DNA of 64,000 nt, from contig OY729418.1 in NCBI GenBank assembly GCA_963422275.1, positions 496,001 through 560,000 of the forward strand, read 5' to 3'. Positions 9,108 to 18,504 of this stretch are shown here, piece after piece. The stretch comes from G963422275 sp963422275. Lineage in GTDB: Bacteria; Pseudomonadota; Alphaproteobacteria; Rhodobacterales; Rhodobacteraceae. The position numbers and the translations under genes are program-made. Below the pieces are notes generated by a model. That model worked only from the letters and a program-made list of their open reading frames with translations. It had not been told where the DNA came from and did not search any database. The first letter of the stretch is position 1. Each line of letters begins with the position of its first letter.

Positions 9108-9872
9108 ATGGGGAAGTGGCCGACATCACGGGAAGACATCCTCAGGGGTGGTTTTTCGACGCCTGTCGACGCGCCGACCATTCCCCGCTTTCCCTTCAGC
9201 TTCCGCGATGTCGAGGTCTTCACAATGACCTATCGGACTGACATCGATGCAATCGCGGCGCTGCTGCCCGAGCCTCTTGAAGCGACTGGTGACGCGGTGA
9301 TGATCCATCTGTATCAAATGAACGACACTGACTGGATCGGTCCTTACGGAGAGGTCAATGTCATGGTTGGCGCCGCATTGCCGGGAATGGCCGCAGGTGC
9401 CTACTCGCCGTACCTTTTCCTGTCGTCGGAAGTGGGGGTCGCGCATGGGCGCGAGATTCACGGACAGCCCAAGAAACTGGGCGAGCCGGCACTCGAGTTT
9501 CGAGGCGACCTCATTGTGGGAACGCTTCGCCGAAACGGAATCGATGTGGTGACGGGAACCATGCCGTACAAACAGCGCAGAGGCGAAATCGGCCAGTTGT
9601 CCTGTATCTTCCCGTTCGCCACCAACATCAATCTGAAGGCGGTGGACCACATTGACGGAAGTCCGGCCATTCGCCAGCTGACTTCCCGGAAGCTCGCGGA
9701 CCTCGAAGTGACAAGTTGCTGGCGCGGTCCATGCACTGTCGATCTCCGACCAAATGCGCAAGCGCCGGTGCACCGCCTGCCCGTCCGTGAAATGGGAGAC
9801 GGGTTCTACTGGCAGGGCGGCTTCACTTTGGTTCCCGGTGAAATTCTGCTTGATTACCTGAAGGAGGAATAG
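9108..9872 (+). CDS. acetoacetate decarboxylase family protein
   Basis: 254-residue member of the acetoacetate decarboxylase superfamily. The Schiff-base motif GREIHGQPKKLGEP is present, with the adjacent lysines 122 and 123 corresponding to the catalytic pair of true acetoacetate decarboxylase. The family now includes enzymes with other chemistries (aldolase-dehydratases, hydrolases), so decarboxylation of acetoacetate is not certain. Its place inside a sugar operon, 2 nt after the oxidoreductase and 3 nt before the mutarotase, suggests it acts on a keto-acid or lactone intermediate of that pathway. Confidence 0.8.
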   Translation: MGKWPTSREDILRGGFSTPVDAPTIPRFPFSFRDVEVFTMTYRTDIDAIAALLPEPLEATGDAVMIHLYQMNDTDWIGPYGEVNVMVGAALPGMAAGAYSPYLFLSSEVGVAHGREIHGQPKKLGEPALEFRGDLIVGTLRRNGIDVVTGTMPYKQRRGEIGQLSCIFPFATNINLKAVDHIDGSPAIRQLTSRKLADLEVTSCWRGPCTVDLRPNAQAPVHRLPVREMGDGFYWQGGFTLVPGEILLDYLKEE

Positions 9873-9875
9873 ATC

Positions 9876-10193
9876 ATGGGATCACACGCGTGGGTGCTGA
9901 AAGTCAGGCCCGGATACGAGGAAGAATACAAGCGCCGGCACGACGAGCTGTGGCCTGAGATGGACAAGGCACTTCGCGACTCCGGCATCACGTCATACAC
10001 CATTTTCCGTCATGGACTTACGCTGTTTGGATACTTCGAAACCGACGACTTGGAACGCACCGTCTCCGCCTTGCGCGACGACCCGGTCAACGCAAGATGG
10101 TCCGAATACATGGGGGCCATCATGGAGGTTGAAATTGATCCGGCGACTGGATTTCCGTTTCTGTTGCCCAAGCAATGGAGTCTGAGCGAATGA
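9876..10193 (+). CDS. L-rhamnose mutarotase family protein (RhaM-like)
   Basis: 105-residue small ferredoxin-like-fold protein of the RhaM/RhaU family, which interconverts alpha and beta anomers of L-rhamnose and related 6-deoxysugars. The characteristic segments are LKVRPGYEEEYKRRHDELWPEM, SYTIFRHGLTLFGYFE and a C-terminal WSEYMGAIMEVE. Full length for the family. Preceded by AAGGAGG near the stop of the upstream gene; its own stop overlaps the next start (ATGA). It is the best single clue that the operon handles a deoxyhexose. Confidence 0.88.
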   Translation: MGSHAWVLKVRPGYEEEYKRRHDELWPEMDKALRDSGITSYTIFRHGLTLFGYFETDDLERTVSALRDDPVNARWSEYMGAIMEVEIDPATGFPFLLPKQWSLSE

Positions 10194-10936
10194 ATCTTTC
10201 AGGAAAGAATGCGGTTGTAACTGGCGGCAACCGCGGCATCGGGCTTGCAACGGTTCGCGCACTTGCCGAAGCAGGCGCCGATGTGAAGTTCACGGCCCGC
10301 ACCGCGGCAAGCCTTGAAGACGCAAACCGAGACTTGCAGGGGTTGAGCGGGATCAATGGCGTCGTCTGCGATGCGACCGACCGGGCCCGCACAGCCGAGG
10401 TGCTTGACGGCAAGGTCGATATCCTTGTCAACAATGCCGGAATAATCGATCCGATCGGGCACTTGGCCGATATCTCGATTGACGACTGGGCAAGAAACAT
10501 TGAGGTCAACCTGATCTCGGCGACGCATGCAATCCAATGCGTGCTTCCAGGCATGGTTGAGCGAGGCGGCGGAACAATCGTCAACCTGTCATCCGGTGCA
10601 GCGCACCGGGCCATGGAAGGATGGAGTTCGTACTGCGCGGGCAAGGCGGCACTCGCGATGGTAACCCGCTCAGTGCAGGAGGAGTACGGTCGGAAGGGCG
10701 TGCGTGTATTCGGCTTCGCACCGGGAGTGGCTGACACGGGAATGCAAGAGAAAATCCGCGCTTCCGGCATGAATCCGGTGTCGAAGCTGCGACGTGAAGA
10801 CCTATCGCCAACACGCGAACCGGGATACGCAATCGCATGGCTTTGCACCGCCGAGTCCGATTGCATGGCAGGAGGCGAACTTGACATTCGGAACGAGGAT
10901 TTCCGGCGGGCAGCGGGAATGGCGTTGATGCAATGA
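10190..10936 (+). CDS. SDR family NAD(P)-dependent oxidoreductase
   Basis: 248-residue classical short-chain dehydrogenase. Cofactor motif TGGNRGIG (residues 11-18), NNAG (81-84), catalytic Ser134/135, Tyr148 and Lys152 in SSYCAGK. ATG 10190 overlaps the mutarotase stop as ATGA; an upstream in-frame ATG (10175) lies inside that gene. Candidate sugar or 2-keto-3-deoxy acid dehydrogenase of the pathway; the substrate cannot be read from the sequence. Confidence 0.87.
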   Translation: MNLSGKNAVVTGGNRGIGLATVRALAEAGADVKFTARTAASLEDANRDLQGLSGINGVVCDATDRARTAEVLDGKVDILVNNAGIIDPIGHLADISIDDWARNIEVNLISATHAIQCVLPGMVERGGGTIVNLSSGAAHRAMEGWSSYCAGKAALAMVTRSVQEEYGRKGVRVFGFAPGVADTGMQEKIRASGMNPVSKLRREDLSPTREPGYAIAWLCTAESDCMAGGELDIRNEDFRRAAGMALMQ

Positions 10937-11904
10937 CAGCGACACGCGTCGTCATAACCGATGCGAATTTTCAGGATGTCGCAGCCGAGACTCGCGCTGC
11001 GCTGACTGCGGGCGCGCATTTTGAGCGGTTCGACTGCTCGTCCTCCAGAGAGGTCGAGGCTGTCGTCGAGGGTGCCAACGTTGCCGTGGTTCAATTCGCG
11101 CCGTTCTCCGCCAAGGCGGCGGCGGCGATGGCTTCCGGTGGCACAGTGATCCGCTATGGCGTTGGCTACGACAATCTGGACATTCCGGCAATTCGCCGTT
11201 GCGGGCTGCGCGCTGCTTACGTTCCGGACTACTGCACGGAAGAGGTGGCCGACCACACGGCAGCGATGGCGCTGTCGTTGCTGCGAAAGCTGGCTCAATT
11301 CGACACCTCGATTCGATCAGGCGCGTGGGACGTGCACGGAGTCGGCTTTCCCATGCTTCCGCTTGCGAATTCCGTGATTGGGTTCCTCGGCTTCGGACGC
11401 GTCGCGCAATCCGTTGCCCAAAGACTCTCCGCATTTCGCGTGAGCTTCATCGCGCACGATCCATATGCTGACGTCCGGGAATCGAACATTGCCGTCGGTC
11501 CGGTTTCGCTGGACGAACTGTTCGCCCAATCCGACTGCTTGTGCCTGCATGCGCCATCAAGCGATGCAACTGCCGGCATCGTCAATGCCGACACCATCGC
11601 CCAGATGAAATCAACCGCCTGCGTCGTCAACACCAGTCGCGGCAACCTGATAGACGAAGCGGCCCTGGCGAAGGCATTGGCTGACGGAAGTCTAGCGGGA
11701 GCGGCTCTGGACGTGTTCGGCTCCGAACCCCTCGGCGCCGCATCGCCCCTTCGGTTGGCACCGAACCTTCTGCTGACTCCTCACGCGGCATGGTATTCGG
11801 ACGCAGCCGCAGCTCGCCTGCAGGCCATGGTCGCAGACGAAATCTCGCGTGCACTGGACGGTCGCCCGATCCGATGCTCCATACCTGGAGGGCCCGTGCG
11901 ATGA
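10933..11904 (+). CDS. D-isomer-specific 2-hydroxyacid dehydrogenase family protein
   Basis: 323-residue NAD-dependent dehydrogenase. The Rossmann motif is GFLGFGRVAQSVA (residues 150-161), and the catalytic triad is Arg236 (NTSRGNLID), Glu265 (DVFGSEPL) and His284 (LLTPHAAW). It overlaps the SDR gene by 4 nt. In such pathways these enzymes reduce glyoxylate, hydroxypyruvate or 2-keto acids released by aldol cleavage; that role is inferred from position. The next 169 nt (11905-12073) hold no gene. Confidence 0.87.
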   Translation: MTATRVVITDANFQDVAAETRAALTAGAHFERFDCSSSREVEAVVEGANVAVVQFAPFSAKAAAAMASGGTVIRYGVGYDNLDIPAIRRCGLRAAYVPDYCTEEVADHTAAMALSLLRKLAQFDTSIRSGAWDVHGVGFPMLPLANSVIGFLGFGRVAQSVAQRLSAFRVSFIAHDPYADVRESNIAVGPVSLDELFAQSDCLCLHAPSSDATAGIVNADTIAQMKSTACVVNTSRGNLIDEAALAKALADGSLAGAALDVFGSEPLGAASPLRLAPNLLLTPHAAWYSDAAAARLQAMVADEISRALDGRPIRCSIPGGPVR

Positions 11905-12073
11905 ACGTAATACACCATCTAGGGTATTCTCGAATCTCCTGCGACCCAGTCGGGTTCGACCAAGATTTGATCCGAATGCCGCGGGAATCCGTCAACGTGG
12001 AGCCAGCGTGCAAAGTTGCCCAATTCAAAACTCGGCAATTAGTGCGCCTGAACATCGATCAGGGATCCCCAAA

Positions 12074-13198
12074 ATGAACATTCGCAAGGTGGAAGCATTC
12101 CCCGTGGCCTATCCCGAGCCAAATGATCATCATCGAAAACGCTCGGTTTGCCTGGTCAAGATCACGGACGAAGACGGAGTTTCCGGATGGGGCGAGGCTT
12201 GCTCTTACTTTCCGGAGGCCACGCTGTCGGTAGCTTTGCTGATCGCGGGCGTTTCCGACTTGCTCGTCGGACGGAATCCGCTTCACAACATCTCGATTTG
12301 GAGAGACTTGAAGTCTCACGCTTGGTGGTACGGAACTGGCGCCGGCTTGGCCACGATCGCGCTTTCGGGGATCGACATCGCGCTCTGGGATCTGAAGGGA
12401 AAGCGGCTTGGCGCAAACTTGGTCGACATGCTGGGAGGTCCCGCGCATTCCCGGTTGCCAGCTGTCGCAAGCGTTCATGGAACGAAAGCGGACATCACTG
12501 AAATGGCGGAAGAGTTTGCCGGACATCTGGAGGGTGGGCTACACGGTATCAAGGTGGGTTTCGGCAAGCGCGGAGACGCGAACCTGGGCTTTGATGCAAA
12601 GCGAGACATGGAATTCACCAGGCAGGTCCGCGATGCCATTGGCGACAAGCTCCTGATGATCGATCTTGGCGTGAAAAACCTCTGGGACATTCCGACGGCG
12701 ATATCCCGTGCCAAGGCATTCGAGGAGCACGACGTTCATTGGCTTGAGGAGCCTCTGGGGCACGACGACCCGGAGGGCTACAGGGCTCTCCGAACTGGCA
12801 GCTGCATGCGAATTGCCTACGGTGAACGGGAATGGAACGCCCGCGGCGTCCAGCGAATTGTTGAGTCTGGCACTGTCGATGTCGTTGGCCTCGATCCGGG
12901 GCGGGTCGAAGGAATAACGGGTTTTCAGCAATCAGCGCAGATTTGCGAAATGCACCGCAGGCAGGCAAACGCGCACAATTTTTCCACTGCGGTTGTAAGC
13001 GCGGCAAGCGCGGCGCTCAGCTGGGCGAACCCGGCGTGCAGACTGCTTGAGCTTCAGCCTGTCTACGGTCCGGCCCAAAGGGACCTGGTCGACAAGCCGG
13101 TTTGGCACGACGGCGGTTGCGTTCCGCTGCCGGAGGGTCCCGGGCTTGGCGTGGAGGTGAATGAGGACCTCGTTCGGTCGAGCGTGATTGAAGGTTGA
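12074..13198 (+). CDS. mandelate racemase/enolase superfamily sugar-acid dehydratase
   Basis: 374-residue enolase-superfamily enzyme. Visible active-site elements are Lys160 (GIKVG), metal ligands Asp197 (MIDLG), Glu225/226 (WLEEPL) and Glu251 (YGERE), and a His in AHNFST near residue 300. This is consistent with a mandelate racemase subgroup dehydratase acting on an aldonic acid. The open frame runs upstream to 11849 across the previous gene's end, but ATG 12074 begins the conserved capping domain. Which sugar acid is used is unknown. It is distinct from the fuconate dehydratase at 18505. Confidence 0.85.
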   Translation: MNIRKVEAFPVAYPEPNDHHRKRSVCLVKITDEDGVSGWGEACSYFPEATLSVALLIAGVSDLLVGRNPLHNISIWRDLKSHAWWYGTGAGLATIALSGIDIALWDLKGKRLGANLVDMLGGPAHSRLPAVASVHGTKADITEMAEEFAGHLEGGLHGIKVGFGKRGDANLGFDAKRDMEFTRQVRDAIGDKLLMIDLGVKNLWDIPTAISRAKAFEEHDVHWLEEPLGHDDPEGYRALRTGSCMRIAYGEREWNARGVQRIVESGTVDVVGLDPGRVEGITGFQQSAQICEMHRRQANAHNFSTAVVSAASAALSWANPACRLLELQPVYGPAQRDLVDKPVWHDGGCVPLPEGPGLGVEVNEDLVRSSVIEG

Positions 13199-13201
13199 CC
13201 C

Positions 13202-13966
13202 ATGCCGAATCTTGACTTTGGACTGGAGGGAAAGACCGCTCTCGTATCAGGCGGGGCCGGCGCAATAGGCACTGCAGTCTGCGAAGGTTTCGCCAATGCG
13301 GGCGCCAAGGTCGCGGCGGTCGACATTGACAGCGGAAAAGTCGAGGCCTTGGCTGCAGAGTTGGGGCAGGAGCACGCGGGATTCGTGGCTGATCTGACGG
13401 ATGTGGCCGCCCTGCCCGAGCTGGTGTCAAAGGTCGAAGCCGCACTGGGGCCTGTCGTGATCTTGATCAACGTCGCAGGCGTGATCCTGCGCAACAAGGA
13501 CCTGTTCTCCGTTACCGAGGCCGAATGGGACAGTCAGCACAACATCAACCTGAAAACGACTTTCTTCCTTTGCCAAGCGGTTGCATCCCGGCTGGTCGCC
13601 GAAGGACGAGAAGGCGCGATCGTCAACTATTCGTCACAAGGCTGGATGTCCGGTGGCTACGGCGGTTCAGTTGTCTACAATGCCGCCAAAGGTGGAGTGA
13701 CCACGCTCACGCGCGGGCTTGCACGTGCCTGGGCCCCGCACAGAATCCGGGTTAATGCCGTCGCCCCCGGTCTCGTCGATACCCCGATGCTTGTCTCGCC
13801 GGAAATCACGCAGACCGAATTGGAAGCCCTCACGCAAAGCGTCCCCCTGAAACGTCTCGGCCAGCCCGACGACCATGTTGGCGCCACGGTTTTTCTGGCC
13901 TCGAGGTTGGCAGACTATGTCACTGGAGCGACCGTAAATGTCAGCGGCGGATTCCTCATGTATTAG
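13202..13966 (+). CDS. SDR family oxidoreductase
   Basis: 254-residue short-chain dehydrogenase. Glycine motif SGGAGAIG (residues 16-23), NVAG in place of the usual NNAG (90-93), catalytic Ser144/145, Tyr159 and Lys163 (VVYNAAKGG). It starts 3 nt after the dehydratase gene, so it plausibly oxidises the 2-keto-3-deoxy acid that enzyme makes. Its stop overlaps the convergent aldo/keto reductase stop (13963-13966). Confidence 0.86.
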   Translation: MPNLDFGLEGKTALVSGGAGAIGTAVCEGFANAGAKVAAVDIDSGKVEALAAELGQEHAGFVADLTDVAALPELVSKVEAALGPVVILINVAGVILRNKDLFSVTEAEWDSQHNINLKTTFFLCQAVASRLVAEGREGAIVNYSSQGWMSGGYGGSVVYNAAKGGVTTLTRGLARAWAPHRIRVNAVAPGLVDTPMLVSPEITQTELEALTQSVPLKRLGQPDDHVGATVFLASRLADYVTGATVNVSGGFLMY

Positions 13967-15012
13967 GAACCTATTGGCGATTCCGGGACAATCAAGCCGG
14001 CGGACACCATTTCCAGCCACATCTCCTGCGGAATTTCGGCGCTTGCGTTCGCGCAATTTTGCCGGACCTGTTCCGGACTCATCGCCCCCGGAATTATGGT
14101 CTGGACTGCGGGATGGAGCAGAGGAAACTGCAACGCAGCGGCGCCGAGGGCAACGCCATGCGCATTGGCGATGTCGCGCAAGGCGAGCGCTTTTGCACGA
14201 TGCTCGTCGGTTGCGGGAAGATAGTTGTACATCGCTTCCGGGTTTTCCGGATCGACCAGCAGCCCCGAGGCGTAAGGCGCTCCAATCACGACCTTGATTC
14301 CGCGGTCAATGCATCTGGCCATGGCCCCCGGCAGCGACCGCTGGTCCATCAGCGTGTAAGGCATGGCCACGAGAAAGAAATCCACGTCCACAGCATCCGC
14401 CATGAACGTGAAATCCTCTAGCGTGTTGATGCCCAAGCCAACTGCGGAGATTTCCCCCGCAGCTTTAAGCGACTTCAGATATTCGAGCCCACTTTCCTTC
14501 AAGTCGGAGAAATGACGTTCGAAGTCAGCGCCTTGGTATCCTCGATCAAGATCATGAATTACCAACGCGTCAATTGTCGGCGTTCCGAGACGCATCTGGC
14601 TCTGCGCGATCGATTTCGCGAAGCCCCCCGCCGTATAGTCGAATGTGACGCCGAAATTCAGCCCGCCCACCCACTTGATACGGGAATCCTCGCCTCGTTT
14701 GGCCGGGACATAGACGCGGCCCACCTTGGTCGAGATATATACGTCGGGTCGGTCGACTGACCGAAGGAATGTGCCGAGGCGATGTTCCGACAATCCATGC
14801 CCGTACCATGGTGCCGTATCAAAAAAGCGAACCCCGCCGTCCCATGCGGCTCGCAACGTCTCTTCGGCGTTCCGCTCCGTGATTTCCTCGAAAATGTCGC
14901 CTAGCGGTGCGCAGCCAAAGCCGATTCGGCTTGGCCGGATTGCCGATGAAAGGGCGACACGCTGGACTTTGTTCCTGTGCATAACAGCATAGTATCCGCC
15001 ATGCCGGTACAT
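13963..15012 (-). CDS. aldo/keto reductase (D-threo-aldose/L-fucose dehydrogenase-like)
   Basis: 349-residue TIM-barrel aldo/keto reductase. Catalytic residues are Asp65, Tyr70 (DTAPWYGHGLSEHRLG), Lys96 (STKVG) and His153 (VIHDLD). The DTAPWYGHGLSE and KVGRVYVP motifs are those of D-threo-aldose 1-dehydrogenases, which oxidise L-fucose, so it may catalyse the first step of deoxysugar oxidation. An internal Met at residue 11 (14982) is an alternative start. The gene is convergent to the main operon, with a 4-nt stop-codon overlap, so it must use its own promoter in 15013-15271. Confidence 0.83.
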   Translation of the reverse strand: MYRHGGYYAVMHRNKVQRVALSSAIRPSRIGFGCAPLGDIFEEITERNAEETLRAAWDGGVRFFDTAPWYGHGLSEHRLGTFLRSVDRPDVYISTKVGRVYVPAKRGEDSRIKWVGGLNFGVTFDYTAGGFAKSIAQSQMRLGTPTIDALVIHDLDRGYQGADFERHFSDLKESGLEYLKSLKAAGEISAVGLGINTLEDFTFMADAVDVDFFLVAMPYTLMDQRSLPGAMARCIDRGIKVVIGAPYASGLLVDPENPEAMYNYLPATDEHRAKALALRDIANAHGVALGAAALQFPLLHPAVQTIIPGAMSPEQVRQNCANASAEIPQEMWLEMVSAGLIVPESPIGS

Positions 15013-15271
15013 TCAAGCAAAGACTGTTGCGAAATGCGTCCCTCCGGCGATAAAGCCATGGACATGCCTGCCTTTGCGTTGTTGCTTGCAGGCACATTGC
15101 ATCATCAGCCGGACAGGGAAATCGGAATTTTTAAAAGCGATTGCCCTAACCAAACAAACCAAGTTCTTGACCAAGTTTGGTGTCGAGTACAGCATACTTG
15201 TTAGAATGAGACGCACGGTCCCTCGATGCCGAGTGTTTCAGAGCGCAACCAAGCTAAGGATTTGAGAAAAC

Positions 15272-15514
15272 ATGACACGGCGAGTGAAAACCGGTGAGGC
15301 CAAGACCCACCTGTCCGCGCTGTTGGCTAAAGTGGAAGCGGGCGAGGATCTCGTCATTTGCCGCGGTCCGATACCAATCGCTCACGTTACTCGGATCGAC
15401 GACAAACAGGAGCATGCCGCGCTAAGCGCGACCCTGCGTCGGGAACGGGCAAAGCAGAAGGCCGTGACAACATCTGAAATTTTGTCGTGGCGCCACGAGG
15501 GGCACGTGCGCTGA
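15272..15514 (+). CDS. Phd/YefM-type antitoxin
   Basis: 80-residue type II antitoxin. The N-terminal Phd fold is clear: GEAKTHLSALLAKVEAGEDLVICRGPIPIAHV. The charged tail would bind the toxin. The stop codon overlaps the VapC start (ATGA, 15512-15516), the usual coupled layout. It should autoregulate its promoter, but no operator could be assigned with confidence. Because the partner toxin gene is frameshifted, the antitoxin is probably a leftover. Confidence 0.85.
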   Translation: MTRRVKTGEAKTHLSALLAKVEAGEDLVICRGPIPIAHVTRIDDKQEHAALSATLRRERAKQKAVTTSEILSWRHEGHVR

Positions 15515-15910
15515 TGGCGTTTGTTCCCGACGCCTCGATCGCGGCAGCATGGCTGCTGCCGGACGAAGATGCCGCGCTTGCCGACCGCGCACTCGACCGG
15601 CTAGCCGACGAAACGGCGAAAGTTCCGAGCCTATGCTGGCATGAACTGCGGAACCTGCTATTGTCAGCCGAACGTCGGAAGAGAATTGACGAACACCATG
15701 CTGACGTTTCCATTGCCCGGATCCGCCAACTTTCCATTTGTTGTCTGGGAGAGATGGATGACCGTCATGGCATTGGCCCGTGGCTACCGCCTCACTGCCT
15801 ATGACGCCAGTTACCTGGCCCTCGCGACCCGGGAAGGTTGCCCGCTGGCAAGCTTGGACCGCCGGTTGAACGAGGCGGCCGCGACGGAAGGCTTGGAACC
15901 GTTCGCATAG
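15514..15910 (+). pseudogene. VapC-type PIN-domain toxin, frameshifted
   Basis: The first frame gives a PIN start (AFVPDASIAAAWLLPDEDAALAD, catalytic Asp) and runs on past about 15740 as an unrelated tail. The second half of a PIN domain (LARGYRLTAYDASYLALATREGCPLASLDRRL) continues in the +1 frame to 15910. Joining them needs one frameshift near 15730-15770. The product as read would lack the C-terminal acidic residues of the active site, so the toxin is likely dead unless this is an assembly error. Confidence 0.75.
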
Positions 15911-16057
15911 CTAGCGCCATGGAATTCCCGGAGCAGACAATTACATCCCCAGATCGAATTCGCTTCGGTTCTGTCCCCTTCATATTGTGCCCGCAGTTCT
16001 TCTCGCTACAGGCGGGTCCCGGCGGGCCTATTGCACCCTCTGGGACCCCCGATGCGA

Positions 16058-16832
16058 CTAGGTCGTGTACTCATTGGTTTTGATCCAGAGGCGGATGCAG
16101 GCGAGGGCGATTGCGGCGAGGAAGTTTCTTGCGAGCTTGTGATAGCGGGTCGCGATGCCTCGGAAGTGTTTGAGCTGTTGAAGAAGCGTTCGACGAGGTT
16201 GCGTTGGCGGTACAGGTGATCGGGCACCGAGCGCTGCTCCCGGCGATCCCGTTGGGTCGGGATGTGGGGGCAAGAGCCATGGTCGGCAATGAGCTTGAGG
16301 ATGGCGCGGGCGTCATAGCCGCGGTCGGCGACGGTGTCCCGGGCCGGCTCGAGGCCGTCAAGGAGGGCCGGCACGGCAGCCTTGTCGGAGGCTTGGCCCG
16401 GAGTGATCACGAAGCGGCGCGGCCGGCCAAGGCCGTCGACGACGACGTGGATTTTGGTGCCCGTCCCGCCTCGCGAGCGTCCGATGGCGTGATCCGGACC
16501 CCCTTTTTTCCGCCCGCGGCGTGCTGGTGGGCGCGCACCACCGAGGAGTCCAGGAGATGAAGAGATCCCGGCGAACCCGTCGCCAGCGCCCCGAACAGGC
16601 GCTCCCACACCCCTTGCTTTGCCCAGCGGTTGTAGCGGTTGCAGACTGTCGTATATGGCCCGCAGCGTTCCGGAAGGTCGCGCCACGGCATGCCGGTGCG
16701 CAGGATGTGAAAGATCCCGCTGATCACCCGCCGGTCGTCCACCCGTGGAACGCCCCGCGGCTTGTCAGGCAGCAACGGCGAGATGATCGCCCATTCCGCA
16801 TCCGTCAGATCGTGCCTTCCCTGCATCCTCAA
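16058..16832 (-). pseudogene. IS427-like transposase (two-frame, with an extra frameshift)
   Basis: The first frame (16832-16407) encodes the helix-turn-helix part (DLTDAEWAIISPLLPDKPRG) and the first catalytic Asp (LLDSSVVRAHQHAAG). A run of six A followed by G's on the coding strand (complement of 16504-16509) is the expected programmed -1 shift site into the second frame, which holds IGRSRGG, TKIHVVVDG, VADRGYDA and RNLVERFFN. A further 1-base deletion near 16185 splits RFFN from QLKHFRGIATRYHKLA in a third frame. The same lesion is present in the copy at 23208, so both are probably inactive. Confidence 0.8.
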
Positions 16833-16907
16833 TCTCCCACTGTTTGGAAGCTTGAATCACATCGGAGCCGAAAAGAAAATCCCTTTTCACTTTATGAGTA
16901 CACGACC
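16061..16907. mobile_element. IS5-family (IS427-like) insertion sequence, copy 1
   Basis: 847-bp element bounded by inverted repeats GGTCGTGTACTCAT (16061-16074) and its complement ending at 16907. The target dinucleotide TA is duplicated (16059-16060 and 16908-16909) within a CTAG context, typical of the IS427 group. It carries a two-frame transposase on the minus strand. Confidence 0.85.
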
Positions 16908-16909
16908 TA

Positions 16910-18504
16910 GGTCCCTGCGCAGCCGGATGATTTCCTTGTGTAGCGCCTTCATCTGCTACTCTCGTTCGACTCGTCGCCGACTTCGGAGAGGAGCGTCTCC
17001 AAAAGCGCACCGGTTCGGCCTGCAAGGAAGGTACGTCCCTCGCCGGGCGGCTGGAGCACTAGTTCATCCGCCACGGGCAAGACCGGGCTCCGTTGTTTGC
17101 GGTAACACTGTTATCTGGATGAAAGTGGAGTCTCAGCGTGAACGCCAGCGCCGCAGTCTCCAGCACTGACGTCGGGGCGACGCCGAAATCTTCTCGATAA
17201 CCGCCACGCGCTCGGCAATAACGCATGGCAGTGCGCACTATCAGCCCCCTCCCCTGTCAGAGACTCACCGCGACATAGAAGATGAACCCAATGTCGTCCC
17301 GCCCACGACTTATCGGAACTCTTATCGCTGAGAAGCTTGGATATTTACCGAAACGGCAGCCAGAATGTTTGGGCAAGGAGAATGTTGGTATCAGAGCGAT
17401 TAAAGTTGCGCATTAAAGGACCTTTGCAAAAGCAAGCATTTCGTTCTGCATTGCGACTTCCGGGGCTGGCTGAGCGTTGCGGTTGCCGATGAATGACCAC
17501 GGATGCTTCCCGGCAACGGGTTCGGGATCCGAGGCGCCGCCTCCGGCGGGTTCGGAACAGACTCCAACCATCATGCCGGGATCAGGTCGATCCGGTTAGC
17601 CACCTTGAGCAGGTCGGGCCATTGCCTTGAGAGTCAACTCGCCTCCACGGCCCGACGCTCCATGAACCTCCGATCACGCCGCCCGCCGCTGCCAGTCCAT
17701 CAGGTGTTCACCTTGCGAAGCGCATTGTCCGACTCCACCCACTCGGCAATCATCGACATGAAAAAATCAATCCCGCTCTCCCTCGATTGGCGTCAGAACA
17801 ACCACCTGCAAACTTTTATGTGCAACATGTCAATGACCGGAGGGCGCATTTCACGATAGTCTTAAGAATAAAATTCAGTGCCGGTTGATGGTGGCAAGGC
17901 TAATTTGGGTAGCTCACCCGCAAGCGTTGCTTCTCGCCAACTTCAGCACACAATGTCGGATCCAACGCACGATATCCTGACGGAGCCACCAATCGCTTCC
18001 AAAACCGCGATGAAGCTGCAAGGCCGAATCTGCGCGTTTTCCCGAATGCCCGCCTCTGTCGCCTAGAATTTAAGGTGGGCAGGAATGTTATATACGGTAA
18101 CAAGCGGAAGGTCGGCACGACAACCCATTTCAGAATACCGGTGCAGGAGTGGATGGGTACGAAAGCATTGTTGACCTGCCAGCAGGCAACGCAGATCTTC
18201 CGGGCTGCCTGCGCAACATTGACGGAATCGCTCCAATTGCACATGGATGCGGTCGATGAATGCCCGGAATGTGAGATGGACCAAGACCAGTGATGCACTG
18301 CAGTACCCCAAATTTGGAACCGTGGGTCGCCGCAGCACCTGCCCTACCGAAGCCAAGCAGAGCCTAGCTGCACTCGACGAGGCGGCACTTTTCAGCTACC
18401 CGCGGTCGGCAGGAGAGCACCGACCCTTAAATTCCGTGATGCAGGCCTTTAATCCAACGCTCTAGAGCCCTGCATCCGAAAGCAAGCCGACGAAAGGAAA
18501 AATT
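16910..18504. other. about 1.6 kb without a recognisable gene
   Basis: I see no convincing coding region here. Short open stretches exist (for example 18075-18293 plus and 18298-17900 minus), but none shows a known motif, a ribosome-binding site with a sensible start, or a consistent frame. The region probably consists of decayed sequence between IS copy 1 and the fuconate dehydratase gene. The last about 20 bases hold that gene's ribosome-binding site (AAAGGAAAA before 18505). Confidence 0.4.
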
